From positions 1-32,886 of the forward strand of contig JANYFB010000216.1 of assembly GCA_025362955.1 (NCBI GenBank): a stretch of DNA of 32,886 nt, in the 5' to 3' direction. Position 1 is the stretch's first letter, and each line of letters opens with the position of its first letter. A program made the translations under genes and the position numbers. Positions 19,509 to 28,462 of this stretch are shown piece by piece. The stretch comes from Akkermansiaceae bacterium. Lineage in GTDB: Bacteria; Verrucomicrobiota; Verrucomicrobiia; Verrucomicrobiales; Akkermansiaceae. The notes under the pieces are model-generated. The model did not search any database and was not told the DNA's origin. It saw only the letters and a program-made list of their open reading frames with translations.

Positions 19509-20366
19509 ATGAACGAAAAAGATCAAACCATCCTGGCGGAAGAGTGGGTGCAAGTGGGGCATTACCCTACCTTGGAACAAGCGTATGACCATGGCTTGGT
19601 GATCCTGGCAATGGGCGAAGCTTGCCGGGTAGAGGCCGCCGCAGTGCCGGGCGAGTTCGATTTGCAGGCGGAGCTTGTCCCGGCAGCAAAAATTTCTGAA
19701 GAACTGCACGCCTACGGGAAGGAAATGGCTTGGCCGGTGAAGCAACCTGCCGCAGCCCATGAATGGGCACGGCACTCTCCGGGATGGTGGATGACGGGAA
19801 TCTGGGCGATCATCCTAATTGGTGTTTTTTACTGGCAGGATCAGGATGCGACATTGATCGACCGGGCTTCATCCTCGAGTGTCGGACTGATTGCGCGGGG
19901 TGAATGGTGGCGACCATTTTCTGCTCTTTTCCTGCACGCGGATCTTGGCCACTTGGTTGGCAATCTTGTGGGCGGGGTGATTTTCGGATCGCTAGTGGCA
20001 AGGTTGATAGGACCGCTGAAGGGATGGGCGCTGATCCTCGCGGGTGGCACCTTGGGGAATACGATCACCTCGCGGCTCATGTTCCCAGAACCATTTGTCT
20101 CACTCGGAGCCTCGACGGCGGTCTTCGCCGCACTGGGAATTCTATCAGGAATGGGCTTGGCGGAGACGCTGCGTGACCGCGCCCATTTGCCGTGGGTGAG
20201 GATCACGGCTCCTATCTTCGGCGGCATCATTCTGCTGGGGTGGTTGGGCGGCGGCCATGACCCGCATACGGACGTGTTAGGCCATGTCTTCGGATTCGGC
20301 GCAGGTCTGGTAACGGGCGTCGCGACCGGTGTGGTTGAAAGAAAACACACCGACATTCGGGTCTGA
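19509..20366 (+). CDS. rhomboid-family intramembrane serine protease with N-terminal DUF2007-like domain
   Basis: FLHADLGHLVGNLVGG, VSLGASTAVFAALGILSG (GxSx), DVLGHVFGFGAGLVTG (His); N-term WVQVGHYPTLEQAYDHGLVILAMGEACRVE. Confidence 0.88.
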   Translation: MNEKDQTILAEEWVQVGHYPTLEQAYDHGLVILAMGEACRVEAAAVPGEFDLQAELVPAAKISEELHAYGKEMAWPVKQPAAAHEWARHSPGWWMTGIWAIILIGVFYWQDQDATLIDRASSSSVGLIARGEWWRPFSALFLHADLGHLVGNLVGGVIFGSLVARLIGPLKGWALILAGGTLGNTITSRLMFPEPFVSLGASTAVFAALGILSGMGLAETLRDRAHLPWVRITAPIFGGIILLGWLGGGHDPHTDVLGHVFGFGAGLVTGVATGVVERKHTDIRV

Positions 20367-20528
20367 CGGAGATGGGATTCGATGATCGGGAGCTTTGCAC
20401 GAGACTATTTTCAATTGGATGCAAAATGCCCGACATTAAAGCCTTTTCGGTTTGTTGAAACCTTGGGGTATCAAGGGTTGGGAAACCGGAACGTGATCTG
20501 CAAAGGAAATCGCGAATCCAGCCCACCC

Positions 20529-20810
20529 ATGAGACAAGACACTACCACCAAACCGGAAGCGGCAACCACTGCATCCCAAGGGCCTGCTGCACACGAGGAT
20601 CTAACCATCGCAGAAGAACTCGAAACCATGCGTGTCCAAGACGAAAGCCGACCCGGTGAACAATGTTTTCTTAATGAAAATGGCGAGAAACGTTGGGTAT
20701 CTGAGAGTGAGGTGAATCGCTTTCTTCGCAGACTGGGAGCGATGCATCCCGCTGTATATCTCGCGACTCATGGGTTCCGGTGGGAACAAAATCTTTTCAG
20801 CGGTTTCTAA
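20529..20810 (+). CDS. small hypothetical protein
   Basis: ATG 20529; MRQDTTTKPEAATTASQGPAAHEDLTIAEELETMRVQDESRPGEQCFLNENGEKRWVSESEVNRFLRRLG... Confidence 0.55.
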   Translation: MRQDTTTKPEAATTASQGPAAHEDLTIAEELETMRVQDESRPGEQCFLNENGEKRWVSESEVNRFLRRLGAMHPAVYLATHGFRWEQNLFSGF

Positions 20811-20834
20811 CATCCTCCACACCACCAATTCACA

Positions 20835-21170
20835 ATGAATACAGAATCCACAATCCACGAGGCCGCTGAACTCAGCGACACCCTTGCCAGCCGGGCAAAA
20901 CCACTGATCAAGTCCTCCCGAGAATCCTGTCAGGCTTTCCGTAGCGAGGCGGGTGACTTTCTCGCCTGCGCGAGCGAACGCATTCGCCAAAACCCGGTGC
21001 CCGCCGTGGCTGGTGCGGTAGCTTTCGGAATTGCCGTCGGCTGTCTCATCATGTCAGGCAGGCATACCGCCACTGCCAGTGAACGCTTCATCAGCGAACC
21101 GCTGGAAGATGCTGGGGATGCGATTTCGGCATCGCTGGGCCGCCTTTTCGGTAACCTCAAATTCTGGTAA
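20835..21170 (+). CDS. DUF883/ElaB-like small membrane protein
   Basis: Amphipathic N-term, AFRSEAGDFLACASERIRQNPVPAVAGAVAFGIAVGCLIM pattern with a single C-proximal TM. Confidence 0.65.
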   Translation: MNTESTIHEAAELSDTLASRAKPLIKSSRESCQAFRSEAGDFLACASERIRQNPVPAVAGAVAFGIAVGCLIMSGRHTATASERFISEPLEDAGDAISASLGRLFGNLKFW

Positions 21171-21174
21171 AATC

Positions 21175-21525
21175 ATGATCCCTCTATCCGCCTCCATCGT
21201 CAGCCCACCCACCATTGAGGACGGGGTGAATGCCTTGTTAGCCGACGCAAAAAGGAAGGTCAGCCAGCGCTACGAAGATTGTGAGCAAAGCGTTCGCCAC
21301 GCGCCGGGTAAAGCGATCCTCATCGCCGTCGCGGCTGGATATCTGATCCATCGGTTGCCAGTTAGATCCCTTCTTGTTTCGCAGGTTCGTCTGTTAGCGG
21401 CACTCGCTCCACCGACTCTGCTTGCTTTCGGAGCCGCGAAACTTTGCGAATTTCTCCAGGAGCAGGCGCGTGAAAAAACTCCTGCCGTCCGCGATCCTCT
21501 TTACACCAGCGGCCCCTACGATTGA
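21175..21525 (+). CDS. small membrane protein
   Basis: ATG 21175 five bases after the upstream stop; MIPLSASIVSPPTIEDGVNALLADAKRKVSQRYEDCEQSVRHAPGKAILIAVAAGYLIHRLPVRSLL... Confidence 0.6.
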   Translation: MIPLSASIVSPPTIEDGVNALLADAKRKVSQRYEDCEQSVRHAPGKAILIAVAAGYLIHRLPVRSLLVSQVRLLAALAPPTLLAFGAAKLCEFLQEQAREKTPAVRDPLYTSGPYD

Positions 21526-21881
21526 TCTCTCACGAAATAGGTGTCCTCATGGGCATACGGCGGTGAGCAACAGCAGAGGAACGTGAGCGGCTCGATGGCG
21601 CGGATCTGATGCCACGCGTTGGGCGGGATGAGAATGGCATCGCCTGACACAATTTCGCTCTCGCTGCCGTCGATCTCCATCAAGCCACGGCCACTGAGGA
21701 TGTAGTAAATTTCCTCACTCAGGAGATGATAGTGCCGTTCGGTTTCCGCGCCCAAAGGCAGGGTCGCTTCGGCAAGACTTTGGTTGCGGACCGGGGCGTT
21801 AGATCGGTCTAGCAGGCTGCGGATCGTGGAGCCGTCCTTGGTGGTGAAAGGGATTTGCTGCGCGTATTTGCGGATTTCCAT
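21516..21881 (-). CDS. cupin domain protein
   Basis: ERHYHLLSEEIYYILSGRGLMEIDGSESEIVSGDAILIPPNAWHQIRA cupin motifs 1 and 2. Confidence 0.88.
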   Translation of the reverse strand: MEIRKYAQQIPFTTKDGSTIRSLLDRSNAPVRNQSLAEATLPLGAETERHYHLLSEEIYYILSGRGLMEIDGSESEIVSGDAILIPPNAWHQIRAIEPLTFLCCCSPPYAHEDTYFVRDQS

Positions 21882-21964
21882 GCGACGAGGGAATCACCGA
21901 ACCCGTAGCAGATCAACCGGGGAGATGATCTGGACATGCGGGGCGCTTGTTTCATGCTACCGCC

Positions 21965-23047
21965 ATGCCATCCGTCCACGTCGATCTCGCTGAACGCGCC
22001 TACAATGTTTTCGTCGAGCCGGGCTTGCTCGCCAAAGCGGGTGAAACCTTGAAAAAAGCGGGAATCTCCGGCTTGCGAGCCGCGGTTATCAGTGACGAGA
22101 CGGTTGCTGGATTTCACGCCGGAGCCTTGATGGAATCGTTGGAAGCTGAGGGTTTCCGGCCGACGCTGCACACGGTGACGGCGGGCGAGGCATCAAAATC
22201 CATGAATCAGGCCGAAACCCTGTGCCGGGAAATGATCCGTGCCGGGCATGATCGGAAATCAATGGTCGTTGCGCTGGGCGGCGGCGTGGTGGGCGACCTC
22301 GCTGGCTTCGTGGCCTCGATTTTTTACCGCGGAATCCCCTTCGTGCAGGTGCCGACGACGATCGTGGCGCAGGTGGATTCCTCGGTCGGGGGCAAGACCG
22401 GCGTGAACGTGGGCGAGGGAAAAAACTTGTTAGGTGCCTTCCATCAGCCGCGCCTCGTCATCATCGACCCTGAAACGCTGCGAACCCTGCCGGACCGCGA
22501 ATATCACGAAGGTTTCGCCGAGGCCATCAAACACGCGGCCATTCGCGACGCCTCGATGTTAGATGACCTCGCCGCGCTCGATCCCGCAACCCGCGATGTT
22601 CCCGCCGAGCTGATCGCCCGCAACATCGCCATCAAGGCCCGCGTGGTGGAGGCCGACGCATACGAGACGCGCGACATCCGGGCGTTGCTGAATTTCGGCC
22701 ACACTATCGGCCACGGCATCGAAGCGGCAGTGCCATACGGTGAGATGCTGCACGGCGAGGCGATTTCCCTCGGCATCCGCGCGGCCTTATTTCTATCAGA
22801 ACAACATGCCGGGCTTTCACCGGATGAAAGCGCGAAGGTGATGGCTCTGTTGGAGAAATTCCACCTGCCGCTGGTCCTTCCGCCGGAAATCACGACGGAT
22901 ACCGTGATGGAAAAACTCGCGCGGGATAAAAAATTCTCCGCCGGAGCGATTCGCTTTGTGGTGTTAGAAGCGCTCGGCAGCGCGAAGGTCATCAACACGG
23001 TCACCGCCAATGATCTGCGGGAGGCAATCGGGCATTTGAGGGCGTAA
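21965..23047 (+). CDS. aroB: 3-dehydroquinate synthase
   Basis: VVALGGGVVGDLAGFVASIFYRGIPFVQVPTTIVAQVDSSVGGKTGVNVGEGKNLLGAFHQPRLVIIDPETL; LLNFGHTIGHGIE. Confidence 0.97.
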   Translation: MPSVHVDLAERAYNVFVEPGLLAKAGETLKKAGISGLRAAVISDETVAGFHAGALMESLEAEGFRPTLHTVTAGEASKSMNQAETLCREMIRAGHDRKSMVVALGGGVVGDLAGFVASIFYRGIPFVQVPTTIVAQVDSSVGGKTGVNVGEGKNLLGAFHQPRLVIIDPETLRTLPDREYHEGFAEAIKHAAIRDASMLDDLAALDPATRDVPAELIARNIAIKARVVEADAYETRDIRALLNFGHTIGHGIEAAVPYGEMLHGEAISLGIRAALFLSEQHAGLSPDESAKVMALLEKFHLPLVLPPEITTDTVMEKLARDKKFSAGAIRFVVLEALGSAKVINTVTANDLREAIGHLRA

Positions 23048-23923
23048 AATCGCTCGGAATTTTCCGCCGATCCAAATGACCGGGCAGATCGGACTGGCAT
23101 CCTTGGGGACATCCGCTATCGCTTCCAGGCCACCGTCGCTTTTCGAGACGACAATCTCGCGCAGCATCGAGCGGACCACCAGATAGCCGCCGGGCATCAA
23201 TACCCTTGCGGCGTGCTCGACAAGATTATCCCAGGCATCCCCATCCATCACATCCAGAAGATTGCTCGCGGAAATCAAGCCCAGCGAGTCGTCCTCGGAC
23301 TCGCGGAGAATTTCCACGATATCCGCAGTTTTCAAATCGATCCGCCCGACCTCGTCTTTCCATTTCAATATCCCCCGCTCGCTCCAGACCTCCGGCACAT
23401 CGCTTCCAAAACGATTTCCCAACAGCACTTGCAGCAGTGGATTCCGTGCCGCGTCCGGTTGCCTCATCGCCTTCTCAAGCCTCCGCCGGATCAACCGGAG
23501 GACGGTGCGATCCAGCTTCCTGCCCGCCTGCCGGCCATGGACCACTGAAACGACTCCATGCAACAGACCCTCCAGTCGATTGGTTAGGAAAACACGGAGT
23601 CTCCCCGGCTGCAATCGCGGCCAGTCCAGGAGCCACGCGAGAAACGGCCCGCCGAGCCGGAGCAATCGATCAACCCGCCCGCGGAAGCAGAGGCTGATCA
23701 GATCATCCGGGCACCGCATTTTCAACCTAACCAGATCGATTTGCGCCGGATTGGAATCCACTGCCATCACCGCCACTTCCGCCCCGGCCAGGGCGAATGC
23801 GAGATCACCACCGGATGCGATCACCAACGCCCGTTTCAACGGCAGACGATCCACCAGCGACAACTCGGCCGAATGATCCTCGTGCATGTGGCCGAAGACC
23901 ACGCGATCATTGCCGGGGTTCAT
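22964..23923 (-). CDS. DUF3419/BtaA-like SAM-dependent 3-amino-3-carboxypropyltransferase family protein
   Basis: RALVIASGGDLAFALAGAEVAVMAVDSNPAQIDLVRLKM resembles the BtaA SGG..AVDxNPAQ..L.ELK motif; C-terminal LGLISASNLLDVMDGDAWDNLVEHAARVLMPGGYLVVRSML. Confidence 0.65.
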   Translation of the reverse strand: MNPGNDRVVFGHMHEDHSAELSLVDRLPLKRALVIASGGDLAFALAGAEVAVMAVDSNPAQIDLVRLKMRCPDDLISLCFRGRVDRLLRLGGPFLAWLLDWPRLQPGRLRVFLTNRLEGLLHGVVSVVHGRQAGRKLDRTVLRLIRRRLEKAMRQPDAARNPLLQVLLGNRFGSDVPEVWSERGILKWKDEVGRIDLKTADIVEILRESEDDSLGLISASNLLDVMDGDAWDNLVEHAARVLMPGGYLVVRSMLREIVVSKSDGGLEAIADVPKDASPICPVIWIGGKFRAILRPQMPDCLPQIIGGDRVDDLRAAERF

Positions 23924-24275
23924 GATTTGCGAGTCCCCAGATCGTCAGGGCGAAAACGAGGTTCATTGTGAGCATCCCGCCGATATCCGGAATCCTGTCG
24001 CCAGCGAAAAGAATGCCAGCCGCGTTCATCGCCACCAACATTCCGATTTGGAGCCATGTGAAAATCCGCTGTTTCCATCCCGACAAAATCGAAATGGCGA
24101 AAAGAGTTTCCAATCCTCCGATCAGCCCCAATGCAAGGCGCGGCGGGAGAAACAAAGGTGCCGCCGCCACGATCTCGATATGTCGCGCATCCACGGCAAG
24201 CAGCTTGTGCCACAAGCCCTGATAGATCCAGACCATCGCGACGGCGACACGCAGCAGGCACCACCAGTTTTTCAT
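23907..24275 (-). CDS. DoxX-like membrane protein
   Basis: MKNWWCLLRVAVAMVWIYQGLWHKLLAVDARHIEIVAAAP...LGLIGGLETLFAISILSGWKQRIFTWLQIGMLVAMNAAGILFAGD. Confidence 0.7.
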   Translation of the reverse strand: MKNWWCLLRVAVAMVWIYQGLWHKLLAVDARHIEIVAAAPLFLPPRLALGLIGGLETLFAISILSGWKQRIFTWLQIGMLVAMNAAGILFAGDRIPDIGGMLTMNLVFALTIWGLANHEPRQ

Positions 24276-24700
24276 GACAGCCACCCCGCTTGCAAAGCGC
24301 CACACGCCCCGAAGACCAGCACGAGGGCAAGCCACACTCCCGAGAACCAGAAGTGCATGAATGTCTCCAAGCGTTTCCCGCGCCAAAGATCCGATCCATA
24401 GACAAACCACTGGCAATACAAACGCAGCAGCCAGAATCCAAAAATCGACCAGGAAGCCCACGCAGCAGCCCGTGATTTCTCAAGAAACACCGCCGGATCT
24501 ACCAGACTTGGCAGACCCGTCATCACCAGCACGACACAAATGAAAAACGCATGAACATGGAAAATCGCGGCATTTTCCGGCGACAGGCGTGCGGCCTGTT
24601 CCCGCCACATCAGCTTGCGGCTGATTGGCACATGCACCAGCGCCAGCAGGATCAATCCGGCACCGGCGGTTCTCAACAGCAGCGGCAATATCTCTATCAT
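24272..24700 (-). CDS. polytopic small membrane protein
   Basis: 142 aa with about 4 hydrophobic segments (MIEILPLLLRTAGAGLILLALVHVPISRKLMWREQAARLSPENAAIFHVHAFFICVVLVMTGLPSL...). Confidence 0.7.
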   Translation of the reverse strand: MIEILPLLLRTAGAGLILLALVHVPISRKLMWREQAARLSPENAAIFHVHAFFICVVLVMTGLPSLVDPAVFLEKSRAAAWASWSIFGFWLLRLYCQWFVYGSDLWRGKRLETFMHFWFSGVWLALVLVFGACGALQAGWLS

Positions 24701-25437
24701 GATTTTTTCAGAACGAATACCCGCACGAAGGGTGTGATCCGGAAACCGTCATTCAATTCCAGCCCGCCAGATTTCCATGACCTTCGCCATGCGGCGACCG
24801 AATGGAAATGCAAAAATCCCGGACCGAACGCCGTGAAATTCGCCAGATCCCGGTTGTGCTCGACCAACACGACCCTGCCGTTGATCTTTAGGCATCGTCT
24901 TGCCTCGGCGAACCACGCCGCCCGTTCCGCATCGCTTCGCAATTCATGGATGGCCAGAATCCCGAAAACCACATCCAAAGAGCCATCGACTAACGGCCAA
25001 CGGTCAAATCGCGCCGCCACCGTCCCGGAGGTCGGAGGAAAGAGCCTTCTCGCCCGCCGGATCGAAGCTTCCGTCATCGTCGCCGGATCGTAGTGGTCCA
25101 ACACCCGCCATTCCGAGATCGGAAATTTCCGCTTCAGCATTTCAGAAGCCTCATCAAAACCGGAGTGGCATAGCGCGAGTATTCCGGCCGGGGAATCCCC
25201 CAAAGCCCGATCCAACCACGACCACCGGTACAGGTCGGAGCAATCATAAACCCAGTGTGACACTCCCAGCGAACCTAACAGGAAATAAGCGCAACCTGTC
25301 AAGACGAGACCACCGCCAACCGGAAAATATCCGGTCACCAAGATTGCTGCCAGCAGAACTCCGCCCGCCATCGCGTAAAACGGCCAGTTGAAGCGGGCGA
25401 TCATCAGCATCCCGTCCCAATTCCCGCGCCCGCTCAT
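24697..25437 (-). CDS. SAM-dependent class I methyltransferase with N-terminal TM segments
   Basis: N-term FYAMAGGVLLAAILVTGYFPVGGGLVLTGCAYFLLG; C-term VAARFDRWPLVDGSLDVVFGILAIHELRSDAERAAWFAEARRCLKINGRVVLVEHNRD. Confidence 0.8.
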   Translation of the reverse strand: MSGRGNWDGMLMIARFNWPFYAMAGGVLLAAILVTGYFPVGGGLVLTGCAYFLLGSLGVSHWVYDCSDLYRWSWLDRALGDSPAGILALCHSGFDEASEMLKRKFPISEWRVLDHYDPATMTEASIRRARRLFPPTSGTVAARFDRWPLVDGSLDVVFGILAIHELRSDAERAAWFAEARRCLKINGRVVLVEHNRDLANFTAFGPGFLHFHSVAAWRRSWKSGGLELNDGFRITPFVRVFVLKKS

Positions 25438-26210
25438 CGAACCCCTCCCCCGGCCATAGGCGTGATCAGACGTCCTCGCTCCCAGCGGTAAGTCACGCCT
25501 TCCACACGGAAGGCGTTTGCCACAACCGGCGTCACGCCGCAGAACGGAGCTTCATCGAAGAGCCCCACTTTCCAAGCGGTGATTCGCACCGGACGTGGCG
25601 ACCACTCCTCCCGTTTCCCTTCGATGACCACGAAGCGTCCATCCGCTTCGGCATCAAACGTGAAGGGCATCGGTCCAGCGAAATTCCTAGCGGCACGCAG
25701 GTCCGCGAACGGGGAACCCTCGGGCGGTGAATCGGGTTCATCCGTTAGATCAAACGATAGGTCCAGGGTTTCCCTCCCGTCTGGCAGCCACGTCCTGACA
25801 CGCGAATCCGATTGTTCGAGTCTCACCCGCCGGTAGTTGTAGTGCGTCAGCAGATTCCCGGATAGAACCATCCGAGCCTTGTCCGTCTCGCTCCGTAAGA
25901 TTTTCAATCCTCTCAAACGCCGCCCCTTCTCATCCCTCAGCCGCGTGAAAACCCGATAACCCGCTAGGAAAAAGTCCTGCCCGAGGAACCCTGGGAAAGC
26001 CGCAGGCCTCAGTCCTTGGGTCCACACCAGAGCGACCGTGACAAATCCGCAGCCATCGTGGGAATCAATCTCCAGCGGCGCCGGCACCAGCGGTCGCAGG
26101 ACATCTTCCGGAAATGCGAATGAAACCGCCAGCACCCGGTCAAACCATGCGACCACGGGAAACGGATGACGTTTCAACCGGTTCGCTAGATCACTCCATT
26201 TGGAATTCAT
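25434..26210 (-). CDS. DUF2071 family protein (YqjF/acetoacetate decarboxylase-like fold)
   Basis: VAWFDRVLAVSFAFPEDVLRPLVPAPLEIDSHDGCGFVTVALVWTQGLRPAAFPGFLGQDFFLAGYRVFTRL. Confidence 0.75.
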   Translation of the reverse strand: MNSKWSDLANRLKRHPFPVVAWFDRVLAVSFAFPEDVLRPLVPAPLEIDSHDGCGFVTVALVWTQGLRPAAFPGFLGQDFFLAGYRVFTRLRDEKGRRLRGLKILRSETDKARMVLSGNLLTHYNYRRVRLEQSDSRVRTWLPDGRETLDLSFDLTDEPDSPPEGSPFADLRAARNFAGPMPFTFDAEADGRFVVIEGKREEWSPRPVRITAWKVGLFDEAPFCGVTPVVANAFRVEGVTYRWERGRLITPMAGGGVR

Positions 26211-27622
26211 TTAGGATAGACCGGTTGAGACGGGATCCGCGATACTTCATTCACGATGCTAACCGTTTCCCCATCCGCAAATCTGGAGCGGATGAGATCG
26301 CCGGACTTGAGCGATGCCGCCGAGGTTACGACTTTTCCATCCGCTGCGAGGGTGATGGAAAATCCGCGTTGGAAGGCGGATTCCGGTCCCAGCGTCCGCA
26401 GCAGGCCTTTCAAGCGTCCGATGCGCTCGGCCCGCCGAAATAGACCCTCCTTACCCGACCGTTCCAAGCGTTGGTGCAAGCCCGCGACCGTCTCCATGCG
26501 GCGCTCCAAGACGTTCGATGGCTGATAAATCTTGTGCCTGCCCCGCGCATCATTCAGGCGGACGGCCAACGCCTCCAGCGACGAGCGCATGGCCTGGGAA
26601 AGCTGACCACGGGCGGAATCCAGCCGCATCACCGACTCGCGCAGGAGCTTTTCGCCATCGCGTTGCAGGGCACCGCGTCTGAGGGAATCCACCGCGAGTT
26701 GGGAACGCATCAGCCGCTCGCGGGTGACACGGACCATGCGTCTGCGGATTTGCGCGAGACGGGCTAATAACTCCGCTCCGTCCGCCACGGCCAGTTCCGC
26801 AGCGGCGCTCGGCGTGGGTGCCCGGAGATCCGCCACGAAGTCTGCGATGGTGAAGTCGATTTCATGGCCGACGGCGGAAATGATCGGGATCGGGCAGGCC
26901 GCGATGGCCCGGGCGACGACTTCCTCGTTGAAATTCCACAAATCCTCGATGGAGCCACCGCCGCGACCGACGATGAGCACATCGCAGCGCGGATAACCGA
27001 AAGCCTCGGGCCGCCCCATTTTCCCGATGGCCTGGGCGATTTCCAACTCCGCTCCCCTGCCCTGCACCCGCACCGGAAAAAGCACCGGCTGGACCCAAGG
27101 CGCACGACGTGTTAGAACATTCAGGATGTCTTGAAGCGCCGCGCCAGTCCCGGATGTGATGATCCCGATGACCCGTGGAAATGGCGGGATCGCCTGCTTG
27201 CGGTCGGCATCGAAGAGCCCCTCGGCATTTAATTTCCGCTTCAGCGCCTCGAACTTCGCTTGCAAATCTCCGGCCCCTGCACGCTCGGCTTTCTGAACGA
27301 TGATTTGAAGCTGTCCCCGCGCTTCATAGACGCTCGCCTCGGCGAAAACCCGGACCTTCGCGCCGTCCTCCAAGGCGTCCGCACCCTCGCGCTTGCGGGC
27401 GCCGAACATGGCGCACGAAATCTGCGCGCCCTCGTCCTTGAGCGAGAAATACCAGTGCCCGCTGCCTTGTTTTCTGAGATTTGAAACCTCTCCCTCCACC
27501 CAAGTCTCGCCGATCTGGAGTTCCAGCAGATTTTTCATCCGCCGCAGCAACTGCGTGACGGAAAGCGCTTTTTCTTCCGATGTCCGGGGTTTAGAAAACA
27601 AATCCACACCGCAATCTGGCAA
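26207..27622 (-). CDS. xseA: exodeoxyribonuclease VII large subunit
   Basis: ALSVTQLLRRMKNLLELQIGETWVEGEVSNLRKQGSGHWYFSLKDEGAQISCAMFG; VIGIITSGTGAALQDILNVLTRRAPWVQPVLFPVRVQG; VLIVGRGGGSIEDLWNFNEEVVARAI. Confidence 0.97.
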   Translation of the reverse strand: MPDCGVDLFSKPRTSEEKALSVTQLLRRMKNLLELQIGETWVEGEVSNLRKQGSGHWYFSLKDEGAQISCAMFGARKREGADALEDGAKVRVFAEASVYEARGQLQIIVQKAERAGAGDLQAKFEALKRKLNAEGLFDADRKQAIPPFPRVIGIITSGTGAALQDILNVLTRRAPWVQPVLFPVRVQGRGAELEIAQAIGKMGRPEAFGYPRCDVLIVGRGGGSIEDLWNFNEEVVARAIAACPIPIISAVGHEIDFTIADFVADLRAPTPSAAAELAVADGAELLARLAQIRRRMVRVTRERLMRSQLAVDSLRRGALQRDGEKLLRESVMRLDSARGQLSQAMRSSLEALAVRLNDARGRHKIYQPSNVLERRMETVAGLHQRLERSGKEGLFRRAERIGRLKGLLRTLGPESAFQRGFSITLAADGKVVTSAASLKSGDLIRSRFADGETVSIVNEVSRIPSQPVYPK

Positions 27623-27700
27623 GTCAGCGGGAGATTTCGAGCGGGAAAAACTAAGAACTCATCGCCGAGTGTTTAAGTCGGCATTCTGTCAGAATCTACC

Positions 27701-27767
27701 AAGGAGTCGCGACATTCCTGTCGCGAGGCAATCCAGTCTTGTGGCGACAGGAATGTCGCCACTCCTT
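27701..27767. repeat. Pair of REP-like palindromes in opposite orientation (BIME-like)
   Basis: AAGGAG-TCGCGACA-TTCC-TGTCGCGA (27701-27726) and the inverted GTGGCGACA-GGAA-TGTCGCCAC-TCCTT (27741-27767). Confidence 0.9.
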
Positions 27768-28365
27768 ATTTCACGGCTTGCGCCCGGGGGCCTTCCCACA
27801 GGGTGAAAGTCCCCGCCCGCAGCTTCGCCGGATTCCGGCGGATGTATCTCACCGCGTTCGCGAAATGCCCGCCATCCCGGATCATCGTGTCCCGATAGTT
27901 TTTCTGCCAGATCTTCCCTTGCCCGATCCGCCGGGAGCTTACGCCTTTCCAGACTTGCATCAGTTTCTCAAGCGGTGCCAGCGGCGTGAAAACCAGGTGC
28001 AGGTGGTTCGGCATGATCACCCACGCGTGATGCTCCACCTTCTCTCCCTGGAAACGCATCAACACCGCTTCCATCAGCGCCCGGTTGGCGGGTTCCTTGA
28101 GCAAACAGGACCCAGCTCCCTCATCCAGCCACCCTTCCAACCTCCGGGTGAAGCGCTTGTGATACTCCTTCTCCACTTCCGCCGACCGTGGCTGCGGATG
28201 GACTTTTTGCCAGATTTCACGCTCTTCCTTCCATTGGCGCAGCTTTCCCGCAGGCATCGAGTCGCCGAGCCGGAACGTGACGAACTGCATCGCATCCCCC
28301 TGTTGCCAATGAGGCAGCTCCTGCCCGTGCTTCAGGATCTCGCCGGATGGATTCAGATAGTCCAT
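27766..28365 (-). mobile_element. REP-associated tyrosine transposase (RAYT, Y1/HUH)
   Basis: HHAWVIMPNHLHLVFTPLAPLEKLMQVWKGVSSRRIG (HUH), Tyr/Arg region GGHFANAVRYIRRNPAKL; flanked by REP palindromes at both ends. ORF track starts upstream inside the REP; ATG at 28365 preferred. Confidence 0.92.
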
Positions 28366-28374
28366 GAGCAGCAA

Positions 28375-28405
28375 AATAAGGAGTAGCGACATTCCTGTCG
28401 CTACC
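28375..28405. repeat. REP-like palindrome at the 5' end of the RAYT gene
   Basis: AATAAGGAG-TAGCGACA-TTCC-TGTCGCTA-CC; 9-bp stem GTAGCGACA/TGTCGCTAC with the same TTCC loop as 27715-27718. Confidence 0.92.
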
Positions 28406-28420
28406 AAAATCCCCGGTCCA

Positions 28421-28448
28421 CCCGAGTAAAGATTCGCCGCAGATGTCG
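28421..28448. repeat. 28-bp direct repeat, copy 1
   Basis: CCCGAGTAAAGATTCGCCGCAGATGTCG; 26/28 identical to 29172-29199. Confidence 0.9.
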
Positions 28449-28462
28449 GAGGGCGGCCATAA

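Noticed and set aside
27739-28386. 215-aa plus-strand ORF opposite the RAYT gene
   Set aside because: Antisense of a well-supported transposase with HUH and Tyr motifs; the composition is not protein-like.
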